A DNA stretch of 39,819 nucleotides from an uncultured Clostridia bacterium (GTDB lineage Bacteria; Bacillota; Clostridia; Oscillospirales; Acutalibacteraceae), in the NCBI GenBank assembly GCA_937876375.1, contig CALEHY010000023.1:1-39819 (forward strand). Reading direction: 5' to 3'. Shown here piece by piece: positions 23,692-31,043 of the stretch (position 1 is the first letter of the stretch; every line of letters starts with the position of its first letter). A program made the position numbers and the translations under genes. The notes under the pieces are model-generated. The model was not told the DNA's origin. It saw nothing but the letters and a program-made list of their open reading frames with translations, and did no database searches.

Positions 23692-24357
23692 TTATCTATA
23701 TTCTTTAAAATCTTTTGTGAGCAGATTAATTCTGCCAATTGATTTCCACTCAAAGTCCATATCAACAAGACGAATGATTGTATCAAATAGTAATGATGGG
23801 TTCAAGTTTTTGTTTGGACCAGCAAGCAATCTGATATTTAAAACGATATCGTCATCACGAATAGAAATGCTATATTTGACGATAAATTCCTTGATATCAG
23901 TCTCTTTTAAAACTCTACGTCTACCCTGCTTGCCTTTCTTGAGCGCCATAATATGTGGAGAATCAAGAACCTCTATAATTCTTTGCATAGCAAGGTCATT
24001 ATCCTTGAATTCAAACTTGTATACATAGTCACTATAGACTATCTCATTGCTATCCATAAAGTCATCATAAACGTCCACAACACGAATACCTGCTGGCAAA
24101 GAGTCGTTCATTCTATTCTTAATCTCATCGTTAGATATATCATCAAGAATACGAATATCAACATTCTCACAAAGGCTCTCTACGCCAAGTGAAAGTGGCA
24201 AAGAAAAGCTCATATATGGATGAGGATTAAATCCCTCTGTGTAATAAAGATTTATCTTTGCTCTAGCAAATGCTCTTGAGAACACACGGTTTGTGTCAAG
24301 GTGGCTAATATAACGAGCTTGACCTGTTTTTGAAAAACGAATTCTAATTTCTCGCAT
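23692..24357 (-). CDS. TIGR03936/DUF2344 radical SAM-associated protein
   Basis: A 221-residue protein beginning MREIRIRFSKTGQARYISHLD, the DUF2344 start, with FNPHPYMSFSLPLSLGVES typical of the family. No Fe-S cysteines are present; it is a partner of the radical SAM protein encoded just upstream, to which it is sometimes fused. The ATG at 24357 lies 8 bases after GGAGG; a GTG one codon earlier is possible. It overlaps the upstream gene by 14 bases. In many clostridia this pair precedes the RNase E/G-rplU-obg cluster, which is absent here: rplS follows. Biochemical function unknown. Confidence 0.9.
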   Translation of the reverse strand: MREIRIRFSKTGQARYISHLDTNRVFSRAFARAKINLYYTEGFNPHPYMSFSLPLSLGVESLCENVDIRILDDISNDEIKNRMNDSLPAGIRVVDVYDDFMDSNEIVYSDYVYKFEFKDNDLAMQRIIEVLDSPHIMALKKGKQGRRRVLKETDIKEFIVKYSISIRDDDIVLNIRLLAGPNKNLNPSLLFDTIIRLVDMDFEWKSIGRINLLTKDFKEYR

Positions 24358-26188
24358 CACAGTGTCCTCCGTTCAACTTATTAGCACCACAACCAGCACA
24401 CTTAATACGACAATGTGGAGTAACCTTGCTCTCATGTGCTTTTAAATTCTCTTTTTCAAGGAATTTACGACTTACGCCATAATCCAGATGATCCCATGGC
24501 AAAAGCTCGCTAAATTCACGCTTGCGTTGTGTGTAGAAATATGGGTCGATGCCATTCTCCTCAAAGGCCTCCAACCAAGCATCAAAGTTAAACTGGTCAT
24601 CCCAAGAATCAAACTTACAGCCCTTTTGGTATGCTGAATAAAGAACAGCGGATAACCTTCTATCACCTCTAGCTAGCACGCCCTCCAAAAGTGAGGTAGG
24701 TGTTTCGTGATATGACACCTTGATTTTTCTTGTAGGAATACACTCTAGCAAATGTTCTTGCTTTTGTTTTAATGATGCCATATTATCCTCTGGCTCCCAT
24801 TGAAATGGAGTAAAAGGCTTTGGAATAAATGATGAACAAGAAATTGATACTTGAACGCCTGTTCCCTTTTGCTTATTTGGATTTTTGGCAAAAGCCTCAA
24901 CAACCTTCATACCTAGGTCAGCAATTCCCTCGATATCCTCCATAGTCTCGGTTGGTAGACCCATCATAAAGTAAAGCTTTACAGAGGTCCAGCCATTATC
25001 AAATGCTTTATTACAAGTACGAAGCACCTCTTCCTCTGTAACATTCTTATTTATTACGTCACGCATACGCTGGGTACCAGCCTCTGGAGCGAAAGTTAAT
25101 CCACTTTTTCTAACCTTATTTAGCTTATCAACAAGCTCATCTGAAAAGTTATCGACACGAAGACTTGGTAGCGAAAGATTAATCTTGTCCTTAACTGTCC
25201 AATCAATTAGTTCAGTCAACATTCTATTAACATTCGAATGGTCGGAGGTAGAAAGCGAACATAATGATATCTCGTCATATCCAGTGGAATCAATAAGTGC
25301 TTTACACTGTTTGTTGATAGTTTCAACGCTCTTTTCTCTAATAGGACGATAAATAAATCCAGCTTGGCAAAATCTACAGCCACGAATACAGCCTCTGAAG
25401 ATTTCTTCTACAGCTCTATCGTGAACAATATTAATAAATGGAACTACAAATTCTGATGGATAATATACAGAATTCATATCTGATACTACTGATTTCTTAA
25501 CACTTTTTGGAGCATCGAATAGAGGCTTTAATTCCTTAAGAGTGCCGTCTTCATTATAGCTATCCTCATAGAATGATGGCACATACACACCAGTTATATC
25601 CTTTGCCTTAAGCAAAAACTCATGCTTTGTGGCGTTATTTTTTTTGCATTCCTTAAGCAAATCGAGAACCTCATTAGTAGACTCCTCACCATCGCCAAGA
25701 AATACAATATCACAAAAATCAGCAATAGGTTCTGGATTACAAGCACAAGGTCCGCCAACGCAAATAATAGGTGTTAAATCAGTTCTATCCTTTGAGAACA
25801 ATGGAATACCAGCCAAATTTAGCATATTAAGCACATTGGTATAACTAAGCTCATACTGTAGCGTAAATCCAATAATATCAAAATCTGTTAAATAATCGCC
25901 AGACTCTAATGCAAAAAGTGGAACATTGTTCTTTCTCATTTGCTCTTCCATATCATTATCTGGAGCAAAAACACGCTCACACCAAGCATCATCACGATTA
26001 TTAACAAGACCATAAAGGATTTTCATTCCAAGATGAGACATACCAATCTCATATGTATCTGGAAAGCAGAATGCATATCGAAGATCAATTTTTTCCTTAT
26101 CCTTTACTACGCTATTGAGCTCTCCACCAACATATCTTGCTGGTTTTTGAACATATTGGAGTATTTTTTCAACCTCTTTTTTTATCAT
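24344..26188 (-). CDS. TIGR03960-type B12-binding-like radical SAM protein
   Basis: A 614-residue radical SAM protein. Residues 80-170 form the B12-binding-like Rossmann region (VGGPCACNPEPIADFCDIVFLGDGE). The catalytic CxxxCxxC is C267, C271, C274 (FRGCIRGCRFCQAGF). The HVxN-type barrel then follows, and a Cys-rich tail (CRIKCAGCG) ends the protein, which could hold a second metal site. The start chosen is ATG 26188 (MIKKEVEKIL), just after GAGGT; an in-frame codon at 26227 adds 13 residues and overlaps the previous gene. It starts 7 bases after the SpoIVFB-type gene and overlaps the TIGR03936-type gene, so all are one operon. Substrate unknown. Confidence 0.9.
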   Translation of the reverse strand: MIKKEVEKILQYVQKPARYVGGELNSVVKDKEKIDLRYAFCFPDTYEIGMSHLGMKILYGLVNNRDDAWCERVFAPDNDMEEQMRKNNVPLFALESGDYLTDFDIIGFTLQYELSYTNVLNMLNLAGIPLFSKDRTDLTPIICVGGPCACNPEPIADFCDIVFLGDGEESTNEVLDLLKECKKNNATKHEFLLKAKDITGVYVPSFYEDSYNEDGTLKELKPLFDAPKSVKKSVVSDMNSVYYPSEFVVPFINIVHDRAVEEIFRGCIRGCRFCQAGFIYRPIREKSVETINKQCKALIDSTGYDEISLCSLSTSDHSNVNRMLTELIDWTVKDKINLSLPSLRVDNFSDELVDKLNKVRKSGLTFAPEAGTQRMRDVINKNVTEEEVLRTCNKAFDNGWTSVKLYFMMGLPTETMEDIEGIADLGMKVVEAFAKNPNKQKGTGVQVSISCSSFIPKPFTPFQWEPEDNMASLKQKQEHLLECIPTRKIKVSYHETPTSLLEGVLARGDRRLSAVLYSAYQKGCKFDSWDDQFNFDAWLEAFEENGIDPYFYTQRKREFSELLPWDHLDYGVSRKFLEKENLKAHESKVTPHCRIKCAGCGANKLNGGHCDARN

Positions 26189-26195
26189 ACGAACC

Positions 26196-26738
26196 TCATT
26201 CAACAGAATTACTGATTGAGTATCCAATCAAGTAACCTGAAATAATTATCAAAGAAATATTTTTTGAATATAAGCAATAAAAAATGACTAATAGAATAAA
26301 CAATACGCTAATAACTCTATATATCCTATCAGAAATATTAAAAGAAAACAAATTATTCAATACTAGCTTAAAAACTCTGCCACCATCAAGTGGATATATT
26401 GGAATTAAATTAATAATCATAAGAGATAAATTAATATCTCTATGAATATTAAACAACACAAAAATCAAATTTACTATTATTCCAGATAGTAAGAATATTA
26501 TCTCCTTAAAAAAAGACAAGTTAGATTTATGTATCAATCCGATACCATAAAATGATATATTTAATCTCTCTGCCTTGCCACCCATAAGACACAAGCTTAC
26601 CAAATGGCCAAGCTCATGTAGTGACGAAAAAAGCAGAACATAAAGAACTGAACTATTACCAGATATAATCGCAAATGATATAATCAGAATAAAACCAAAT
26701 TCAATATTAATCCTTGTACCAAATAATTTAAAGCACAC
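26196..26738 (-). CDS. SpoIVFB-type M50 intramembrane metalloprotease
   Basis: A 180-residue polytopic membrane protease. HELGH (H41, E42, H45) and NLIPIYPLDGGR (D118) supply the zinc ligands within hydrophobic helices, the site-2 protease pattern. It is much shorter than B. subtilis SpoIVFB (~288 residues) and lacks a C-terminal CBS domain, though short forms are usual in clostridia. If it is the SpoIVFB equivalent it would cleave pro-sigma-K in the mother cell; no spoIVFA is beside it. The start is GTG at 26738 with a weak GGTGG site. It is between ruvX and the TIGR03960-type gene, a context found around spoIVFB in clostridia. Confidence 0.8.
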   Translation of the reverse strand: MCFKLFGTRINIEFGFILIISFAIISGNSSVLYVLLFSSLHELGHLVSLCLMGGKAERLNISFYGIGLIHKSNLSFFKEIIFLLSGIIVNLIFVLFNIHRDINLSLMIINLIPIYPLDGGRVFKLVLNNLFSFNISDRIYRVISVLFILLVIFYCLYSKNISLIIISGYLIGYSISNSVE

Positions 26739-26778
26739 ATAACCACCATAATAATTTACGATAGATTAGTGCTAATAA

Positions 26779-27189
26779 TTACTTATTCTTATCTAGAAAG
26801 CTTTGCAAAATCATTACAGCAGATACAGCATCTACTATATCCTTGCGTTTTTTGCCACGAACATTATTTGAGGACAGAGCATCATGTGCCATAACAGTAG
26901 TGAGTCTTTCATCCTCAAAGAAAATAGGAATATCAACTTTTTCTGAAAGTGCATTACCTAACCCCTTACACTCATCACAGCGATATCCATACGTACCATC
27001 CATATTTCTTGGCAAACCAATAACAATTTTTTCTGGTTTTTCTTTTTCAACAATACCGACAAGCTTATCAACAAGTTTTGGCTGATAGTTTTCGGTAATA
27101 ACAGTGTATGGTGATGCAAGCATTCCAAGTGGATCTGAAAATGCTATTCCAGTCCTTACGTCACCATAATCAATAGACATATATTTCAT
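26779..27189 (-). CDS. ruvX: RuvX/YqgF Holliday-junction resolvase-like nuclease
   Basis: A 136-residue RNase H-fold protein with SIDYGDVRTGIAFSDPLGMLA (first catalytic Asp at residue 7), KIVIGLPRNMDGT, FFEDERLTTV and DIVDAVSAVMILQSFLD, the four family blocks. It has been linked to both resolvase and 16S rRNA 5' processing roles. The ATG is preceded by GGTGA and lies only 13 bases past the T-tract of the upstream PBP terminator, so transcription probably depends on read-through. A spoIVFB-type gene follows after 40 bp. Confidence 0.93.
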   Translation of the reverse strand: MKYMSIDYGDVRTGIAFSDPLGMLASPYTVITENYQPKLVDKLVGIVEKEKPEKIVIGLPRNMDGTYGYRCDECKGLGNALSEKVDIPIFFEDERLTTVMAHDALSSNNVRGKKRKDIVDAVSAVMILQSFLDKNK

Positions 27190-27203
27190 ATTTCACCGTT
27201 CAA

Positions 27204-27237
27204 AAATGCAGGAAAACCGTTTGATTTTCCTGCATTT
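27204..27237 (-). terminator. Terminator of the PBP1A gene, abutting ruvX
   Basis: A 13-bp perfect inverted repeat (27204-27216 with 27225-27237) ends in UUUUU in the minus-strand RNA. The next gene's ribosome binding site starts within about 10 bases. Confidence 0.88.
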
Positions 27238-27243
27238 AATCAA

Positions 27244-29685
27244 TTAATCCTCATCATCGTTAGTGTTGGCATCCTCATTTGCTTGAGTGGTGTCATCGTT
27301 AGAAGCAGCTGTTGTATCATTAGAGCCCGAGGTTGTTGAATTACTATCCTTGTCCTTCTTGCCCTTGCTTGTTGACTCATTTTCATCAGTAGTCTCCTCG
27401 ACACCAGTATCATTGGTGTATGCAGGAAGGTTGTTTTTATCAAACCAACCATATTTCTTACTACCACTACACAAGCCACCGTTAGCCAAACTATATTCTC
27501 TATAAACAATACCATCATACTTAGGGAACTCAGAAACCTTATCCTTCTTACGCTCGTAGATATTGTTCATAACCAAATTCCAAAGTGTACCAGATGGGTT
27601 ATATGACAAATAATAATGAACTTCCTTAGGAGTATCGTATCCATACCATACGCCACCAATATACTCTGGTGTACCACCGATAAACCAACGGTCCTTATCC
27701 TCTGTTGTTGTACCAGTCTTACCAAAGCACTGAACACCAGAAATTCTATATCCAGTACCAGTACCCTCTGTCATAGTGGTCTGTAGCATCTTGTTCATTA
27801 CCCAAGCTGTACCCTCTGACAAAGCAGCCTCTCTAGTCTTCTCTGGAGTCTTTTCAATAAGAGTATTGCCCTTTGAATCAAGAACCTTGTAGTATGAATA
27901 TCCCTCATAGTAATATCCACCGTTACCAAATGCTTGATATGCTGTTGTCATCTCCAATACAGATACACCGTGTGTAACAGCGCCAGTAGCCATAGGAGCA
28001 TAGTCACAGTCGGATAACTCCAATGATGAGATATGGAACTTGTTGGTAATATAATCGAATGAATACGAAGTACCAATCTTATCAAGAGTACGAGCAGAAA
28101 TAGTATTTAGAGAACGAGACAGACCATACTGAACTGTCAAATTGTTGCTTGAATATCCACCACCCTCGTTAGTAGGCCAAGGTTTGCCATCAACCTTCAT
28201 TAGAGGTGCATCCTTGGTAGGAGTTGACCAATAGATATCCACTCCATCCTCATTTAAACTCTTCTCAAGTGCAGGACCATAAACAGATAGCGGCTTGATT
28301 GTAGAACCTGGCTGTCTTTGTGACTGCCATGCACGATTTAGAAGTCTGTCAGCCTTCTTCTTGCCGGTACCACCGACCATACCAAGGATTCTACCCTTGT
28401 AGTCCATAACTACACATGCACCCTGTACGGTCTCATCAGGCATTCTTCTGAAATTTTCGTAAACGTCCTCAATAGACTCTTGAACATCAAAATCGATAGC
28501 AGAATAAATCTTTAGTCCACCACCATAGATCATATTCTTTGCCTTCTTGGCTGAATATCCCATTTTCTGCAAATCAGACATAATCTGATCAATAACGAAA
28601 TCAGTATAGTAGCTGTTTACCTTTTTATTACCAGACTTATTCTGTGACTTTTTAACCTTGCTACCCTTGTACTCAGGTGAATTTGTATAAATCATCTTGT
28701 ATGCCAAAGCATCGTCATACTCCTCTTGAGTAATGAAGCCTTGCTTATGCATTTGGAAAAGAATACGCTTTTGCTTTGCTTGGTTATTCTCTGGGTTAAG
28801 GAGTGGATCGTACTTTGTTGGGAACTGGGTAATTCCGGCAATACAAGCACATTCAGCGATATTCAAATCCTTAACGTCCTTACCAAAATATGTTTCAGCA
28901 GCAGTCTTAACACCGTAGCAACCGTGAGATAGGTAAATAGTATTGAGATATGCTTCCATAATCTCGTCCTTGGTATAATGCTTTTCAAGGTTAAGAGCTG
29001 CTAGAATCTCATTAAACTTACGAACAAATGTAACAGAATTCTCATCAGTCAAATTCTTAATTAGCTGTTGAGTGATAGTTGAACCACCTTGGCCATTCAT
29101 CTTTACCATAACGCTGGCAACACGCTTCCAGTCAACACCATGGTGCTTTTCAAATCTTTCATCCTCGATAGCGATATACGCTTTAGCTAGATAAGGTGTC
29201 ATCTCGTCGCTCTCTAGCCAAATTCTGTTCTCCTCACCATGAAGACGAGTGATTTCTTTTGTGTTACCCTCATCATCATATCCGTAAATGATAGAGGTTT
29301 GATTTTGGCTAGCAGCCTCTTCATTAAGATCGAATACAGGATCACCGTGTACAACAGTATAGCTGTAAATACAAATTACAGAGCCACATACAACAGCAAC
29401 GACGCCAATAACCATCAATAATCCAAGAATTATTCTACGGATAGTAACAGCTGTTTTGCTACGCTGTTTCTTTGGCTTTTTGGTATCTTTCTTTGTATTC
29501 TTTGTATCAGCAGATTTGGTAGTCTTTTCAGTTGCCTTCTTCTTTCTGTCCTTTTTTGAAAAGGTTTTATATGAACTAGGTAGCTGAGATTTTGACTCAT
29601 CGTGCTTATCTTTATCATCGTTATATACTTTTCGAGAATTATTCATAAAGGATTCTAACAAATCATCATAATCTTTATTAGCCAT
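27244..29685 (-). CDS. Class A penicillin-binding protein (PBP1A type)
   Basis: An 813-residue bifunctional peptidoglycan synthase. Order: a Lys/Ser-rich cytoplasmic tail (1-80); one membrane helix (about 83-110); a GT51 glycosyltransferase with AIEDERFEKHHG (catalytic E174) and GGSTITQQLIKN; and a transpeptidase with SxxK in RQPGSTIKPL, SxN in RSLNT and KTG in FGKTGTT. A Ser/Thr/Asn/Asp-rich tail of about 50 residues (STSKGKKDKDSN and onward) closes the protein, probably as a flexible wall-facing linker. I use the ATG at 29685 (MANKDYDDLL), with GGAGG 8 bases upstream. A strong terminator separates it from ruvX. Whether to call it ponA or pbpA cannot be settled by sequence alone. Confidence 0.93.
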   Translation of the reverse strand: MANKDYDDLLESFMNNSRKVYNDDKDKHDESKSQLPSSYKTFSKKDRKKKATEKTTKSADTKNTKKDTKKPKKQRSKTAVTIRRIILGLLMVIGVVAVVCGSVICIYSYTVVHGDPVFDLNEEAASQNQTSIIYGYDDEGNTKEITRLHGEENRIWLESDEMTPYLAKAYIAIEDERFEKHHGVDWKRVASVMVKMNGQGGSTITQQLIKNLTDENSVTFVRKFNEILAALNLEKHYTKDEIMEAYLNTIYLSHGCYGVKTAAETYFGKDVKDLNIAECACIAGITQFPTKYDPLLNPENNQAKQKRILFQMHKQGFITQEEYDDALAYKMIYTNSPEYKGSKVKKSQNKSGNKKVNSYYTDFVIDQIMSDLQKMGYSAKKAKNMIYGGGLKIYSAIDFDVQESIEDVYENFRRMPDETVQGACVVMDYKGRILGMVGGTGKKKADRLLNRAWQSQRQPGSTIKPLSVYGPALEKSLNEDGVDIYWSTPTKDAPLMKVDGKPWPTNEGGGYSSNNLTVQYGLSRSLNTISARTLDKIGTSYSFDYITNKFHISSLELSDCDYAPMATGAVTHGVSVLEMTTAYQAFGNGGYYYEGYSYYKVLDSKGNTLIEKTPEKTREAALSEGTAWVMNKMLQTTMTEGTGTGYRISGVQCFGKTGTTTEDKDRWFIGGTPEYIGGVWYGYDTPKEVHYYLSYNPSGTLWNLVMNNIYERKKDKVSEFPKYDGIVYREYSLANGGLCSGSKKYGWFDKNNLPAYTNDTGVEETTDENESTSKGKKDKDSNSTTSGSNDTTAASNDDTTQANEDANTNDDED

Positions 29686-29772
29686 GAATATACCTCCTAA
29701 GCAAAATTTACACAAATATTATAATATAAAATATTAAAAAAATAAAGTAAAATTTGTAAATATAAAGCAATA

Positions 29773-30648
29773 TTAAGATTTGGCATCAAGTTTCCTTGCT
29801 TTTTTCTTGTTCATAGGCATTGCATTGACAGAAACAACGACCTCATCATAGGTCTTCTTTGCTCTAATATACACCCAAAACATTTTAGAGCATTTAGTGC
29901 ATTTTGCTGGACCTCTAAAAGTTTTGTTGACATTTTCAAAAGGCTTTGCTTTTTTCATATCGCCACTGCATACTGGACAAGTAATTTTTACCTTATCCAA
30001 ATCAAACAGCTCTGACTTTGGCTTTGTCAAATAATAAGGCTTGTACAACAATCTTTCAAAAAAAGACTGATCACACTTATCAACATATGAAGCAAAATCT
30101 GTCTTATTAAACACCTTTTTCATACACTCGGCAGTTAGATAGCAATCAGCAAGTGCTCTGTGAAGCGACTCGGTATCAAAATCGATACCCATTAGCTCTG
30201 CACATTTTCCAAGAGCAATTTGATTGTTATCATCACGCTCGACATAAGACATGCAATATTTTTGAGCATCACAATAGTTGCTAATAAAATCAACATTCAT
30301 CGTGCCCATATATGTCTTAAAATTATTTACAAGAACATATAGGTCAGAATTACTCCAGGAAAGAAATACATTGTCATCCCCTTCGCTCCATCTAGCGAAA
30401 TCAGAGAACGCAGAGTCAAAAGGAATACCATTTTCCTTTATCTCCTCGTTAGTAATCTTGGTCAAATTCTTGCATCTTGATGAAAGCTTTTTAAAATTAG
30501 CTGGTTTAATAAGCTGTTTGAATGTGTCAACGATATTCAGTTTTTCATCAAGCTTTACTGCACCAATCTCGATGATATCGTTCATAAAGCCCTTGATAGC
30601 ATAGTTATATGCGTTGTTCCATTCTAAATCAAATACAATATAATTCAT
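29773..30648 (-). CDS. DEDDh 3'-5' exonuclease with C-terminal zinc ribbon
   Basis: A 291-residue protein. Residues 1-185 are a DnaQ-like exonuclease with motif I VFDLEWN (D7, E9), motif II NSDLYVL (D102) and motif III H163RALAD168, the full DEDDh set. The C-terminal third carries two Cys pairs, C224-x2-C227 and C250-x2-C253 (CPVC, CTKC), forming a probable zinc ribbon that could position nucleic acid. The catalytic half resembles KapD/ERI-1-like exonucleases. GGAGA precedes the ATG directly after the T-tract of the secG terminator, so it is likely read from the secG promoter by read-through. Whether DNA or RNA is the substrate is not visible. Confidence 0.88.
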   Translation of the reverse strand: MNYIVFDLEWNNAYNYAIKGFMNDIIEIGAVKLDEKLNIVDTFKQLIKPANFKKLSSRCKNLTKITNEEIKENGIPFDSAFSDFARWSEGDDNVFLSWSNSDLYVLVNNFKTYMGTMNVDFISNYCDAQKYCMSYVERDDNNQIALGKCAELMGIDFDTESLHRALADCYLTAECMKKVFNKTDFASYVDKCDQSFFERLLYKPYYLTKPKSELFDLDKVKITCPVCSGDMKKAKPFENVNKTFRGPAKCTKCSKMFWVYIRAKKTYDEVVVSVNAMPMNKKKARKLDAKS

Positions 30649-30662
30649 CTATTCTCCAAAAA

Positions 30663-30691
30663 AAATAACCTTGCATAACGCAAGGTTATTT
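30663..30691 (-). terminator. Terminator of secG, abutting the exonuclease gene
   Basis: A 12-bp perfect stem (30663-30674 with 30680-30691) with a 5-base loop, followed on the minus strand by a T-run that leads directly into GGAGA, the exonuclease ribosome binding site. Confidence 0.85.
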
Positions 30692-30700
30692 AACTCATTG

Positions 30701-30952
30701 TTATACAAAAAGGAATACAAGGAAAGCAGCAAGAACAACGATAAAGAATAGGATAATGAGCCACTTTGTAACTCTCTCAAGCTTACCCTCAATAGTTCTG
30801 CCCTTTGACTTGTTATTAGTAAAAGAGTCTGTACCACCAGCGATAGCACCAGAAAGGTTCTGTGAACGACCCTCTTGCATAAGAACTACGATAGTTATAA
30901 TAACTGATACTACTACTAGTACAGCACCAAATACGTAATGATACCACAACAT
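30701..30952 (-). CDS. secG: Preprotein translocase subunit SecG
   Basis: An 83-residue membrane protein assisting SecYE. Two hydrophobic helices (about 8-26 and 63-82) flank the conserved cytoplasmic loop VLMQEGRSQNLSGAIAGGTDSF, the SecG hallmark. GGAGG is near the ATG, within the 30953-30968 leader. It has its own SigA-type promoter and terminator, with the exonuclease gene behind it. Confidence 0.95.
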   Translation of the reverse strand: MLWYHYVFGAVLVVVSVIITIVVLMQEGRSQNLSGAIAGGTDSFTNNKSKGRTIEGKLERVTKWLIILFFIVVLAAFLVFLFV

Positions 30953-30985
30953 AATATTATACCTCCATAAGATTAGAACGAATGC

Positions 30986-31014
30986 ATTATATCATAACGA
31001 AAGGAATAATGCAA
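30986..31014 (-). promoter_or_regulatory. SigA-type promoter of secG with A-tract
   Basis: On the minus strand, an A-tract then TTGCAT (31014-31009), a 17-base spacer and a perfect TATAAT (30991-30986). Confidence 0.75.
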
Positions 31015-31043
31015 GTATTTTTTAATAATTAATATATAGTCTG

